From SIG480 sp045614365 (GTDB taxonomy: Bacteria; Bacillota; Clostridia; Oscillospirales; JAAYXM01): DNA of 22,827 bases. Under the pieces are notes generated by a model. That model made no database searches, was not told where the DNA came from, and was given only the letters and a program-made list of their open reading frames with translations. The stretch lies in assembly GCA_045614365.1 (NCBI GenBank), contig JAZLCV010000140.1, forward strand, positions 1 to 22,827. Direction: 5' to 3'. Of the stretch, positions 21,717 through 22,827 are shown piece after piece (position 1 is the stretch's first letter; every line of letters starts with the position of its first letter). Made by a program: the position numbers and the translations under genes.

Positions 21717-22597
21717 AAAAAAGAGTTGTTGCGCTTGGCTTTTTTGACGGCGTACATATTGGCCACGGAGCATTGCTTGAAATGACGGTGCGCAGAGCTG
21801 CAGAAAAAGGCGTATCTGCCGCGGTTATGACTTATTCAAACCATCCGTCATCCGTTGTTGCACCGTCTGCCGTAAAGCTTATCAATACAACAGAGGAACG
21901 TTGCGCGCTTATACGTGAGCTGTATGGGATATCCGATATAATCGTAAAGGAATTCACAAAGGAGTATTCGTCGCTTTCAGGCGAAGCTTTTGTAGCAGAG
22001 GTTATAAAAGAGGAGCTTGGGGCTTGCCATGTTGTTGCAGGATTTGATTTTCGCTTTGGCAAGGGCGGAAAATGTGATTCGGAAGACCTTTTGCGTCTTT
22101 GCGGTGACAGCGGAATAGGCTGTGATATAGTTGATGCCGTGGAGCTTTCGGGCGCACCGGTAAGCTCATCCCGGATACGCGAGTTCGTTGCCGCGGGAGA
22201 TATGGCTGCAGCGCGTGACCTTTTAGGACATTATCACTGTATAATGAGCGAGGTGTCCCACGGAGCGCACCTCGGGGGAAAAATAGGATTTCCGACAGCA
22301 AATCAAAGAATAAGCGAAGATGTTCTGTGCGCAAAATACGGTGTGTATTTATCCCGCGTGACGGTGGACGGCAAAACCTATAAAGGCGTTACCAATATTG
22401 GGGTGAGACCTACGGTGTCGGAAAAAGTTTCTCCTCGTGCCGAAACATTTATCATAGATTTTTCGGGTGATTTATACGGAAGGAAAATAAAGGTAGAACT
22501 TGTGAAATTTATGCGCGCAGAGGAAAAATTTTCCTCTGTTAGAGAGCTTTGTGAGCGCATAGAACGGGATGTTGCAGCTGCAAAGACAGATTTTTAG
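21713..22597 (+). CDS. ribF: Bifunctional riboflavin kinase/FAD synthetase
   Basis: A 294-aa enzyme making FMN and then FAD. The N-terminal FAD synthetase domain has the nucleotidyltransferase motif GFFDGVHIGH (9-18), a DFRFGKGGKCD loop, and SSSRIREFVAAGDMAAARDLLGH leading to the second domain. The C-terminal riboflavin kinase domain starts with GKIGFPTANQ (PTAN motif) and contains YGVYLSRVTVDG, GVTNIGVRPT and ETFIIDFSGDLYG. The usual GNFDG is GFFDG here. The ATG overlaps the truB stop. It is the last gene of the operon; I see no hairpin terminator after its stop. Confidence 0.96.
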   Translation: MKKRVVALGFFDGVHIGHGALLEMTVRRAAEKGVSAAVMTYSNHPSSVVAPSAVKLINTTEERCALIRELYGISDIIVKEFTKEYSSLSGEAFVAEVIKEELGACHVVAGFDFRFGKGGKCDSEDLLRLCGDSGIGCDIVDAVELSGAPVSSSRIREFVAAGDMAAARDLLGHYHCIMSEVSHGAHLGGKIGFPTANQRISEDVLCAKYGVYLSRVTVDGKTYKGVTNIGVRPTVSEKVSPRAETFIIDFSGDLYGRKIKVELVKFMRAEEKFSSVRELCERIERDVAAAKTDF

Positions 22598-22617
22598 ATA
22601 TTTTTACAGAAAATTCT

Positions 22618-22646
22618 TTGATTTTACATATGAAATTTGGTACAAT
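22618..22646 (+). promoter_or_regulatory. SigmaA-type promoter for the gene at the window end
   Basis: The -35 is TTGATT (22618-22623), the spacer 17 nt, the -10 TACAAT (22641-22646), overlapping a second TATAAT hexamer at 22646-22651. It lies between ribF and the next start codon. Confidence 0.65.
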
Positions 22647-22688
22647 ATAATACGACACAGTATGTTTTTGTAAGGACGGGTTGAATAT

Positions 22689-22827
22689 ATGGCTTGGAGA
22701 ATGCTTCAGAATACTATACTTCAGATGAAGGAGGCAACCGACCGCACAATCGGCGTTATGAACGTTGTGGGTGAGGTTGTTGCGTGCACCGACCAGAGCC
22801 TCAAGGGAAGCCTTCGGGAAAGTGCGC
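22689..22827 (+). CDS. N-terminus of an unidentified protein, possibly a CdaR/PucR-type sensor-regulator
   Basis: This is a 3'-truncated frame: 46 codons are visible from the ATG to the window end. AAGGA (22672-22676) lies about 12 nt upstream and a promoter sits at 22618-22646. The start reads MAWRMLQNTILQMKEATDRT, then IGVMNVVGEVVACTD. An amphipathic helix followed by a strand with an (I/V)MxxxGxVVAxTD pattern resembles the N-terminal sensor region of sugar-diacid/PucR-type regulators, but also PAS/GAF-like sensors. Too little is visible for a firm call. Confidence 0.5.
   Translation, partial: MAWRMLQNTILQMKEATDRTIGVMNVVGEVVACTDQSLKGSLRESA

Noticed and set aside
1..22827. CRISPR arrays, tRNA/rRNA genes, transposases, integrases or att sites
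   Set aside because: No regularly spaced repeats, no tRNA-like or rRNA sequence and no mobile-element protein was found in the reading frames.

Overview
The window looks like chromosomal DNA from a Clostridia-type Bacillota, probably an uncultured gut anaerobe of the Oscillospiraceae/Christensenellales kind. The reasons are strong GGAGG-type ribosome binding sites, sigmaA-like promoters, mid-range GC, the rimP-nusA-rnpM(ylxR)-ylxQ-infB-rbfA-nrnA-truB-ribF gene order, and small Clostridia-type hypothetical proteins. No mobile element, CRISPR array, tRNA or rRNA was found.

Layout. (1) 1-4232, + strand: a sugar operon with a GHMP-family sugar kinase (5' end outside the window), an alpha-D-phosphohexomutase, a NAD-dependent sugar-nucleotide epimerase and a translationally coupled acyltransferase-like protein, closed by an intrinsic terminator. 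(2) 4306-4733: an independent unit with a promoter, a structured RNA of about 190 nt (copy A), an intrinsic terminator and then a 60-aa Cys-rich ORF. (3) 4778-8574, - strand: a flavodoxin, a solute-binding-type lipoprotein, and a DUF4430 lipoprotein overlapping an ABC exporter. (4) 8710-9880: a hemolysin III membrane protein convergent with an unknown 134-aa protein. (5) 9957-13781, + strand: a cell-wall cluster of ddl, murI, a DUF1934 protein and a secreted S41 protease with a peptidoglycan-binding-like tail. (6) 13888-14646, - strand: a second promoter/structured-RNA/terminator unit (copy B) followed by a divergent SLOG-like protein. (7) 14694-22597, + strand: the translation/RNA operon rimP, nusA, rnpM, ylxQ, infB, rbfA fused to nrnA, truB, ribF. 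(8) 22618 to the end: a promoter and the start of a further gene.

The most interesting signal is the pair of RNA units at 4341-4530 (+) and 14436-14612 (-). They share short sequence blocks and one secondary-structure plan. In each, an extended -10 promoter places the transcript start at a 12-15 bp closing stem. Inside lie an 18-19 nt / 7 nt asymmetric internal loop, a 17-18 bp second stem and an AUUUUUG/CAAAAAU hairpin. A downstream segment can pair back into the apical region by 14-15 bp, competing with that hairpin, and an intrinsic terminator starts 2 nt later. The closing stems have unrelated sequences yet both pair, and the terminator stems differ by compensatory changes. This looks like a real structured RNA family (riboswitch-like, or a terminator-ended small RNA) linked to two unrelated small ORFs. 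I do not recognise it as a named RNA class, and I could not search Rfam.

The other notable feature is the RbfA-NrnA single-chain fusion, which joins a 30S maturation factor to a DHH/DHHA1 nanoRNase.
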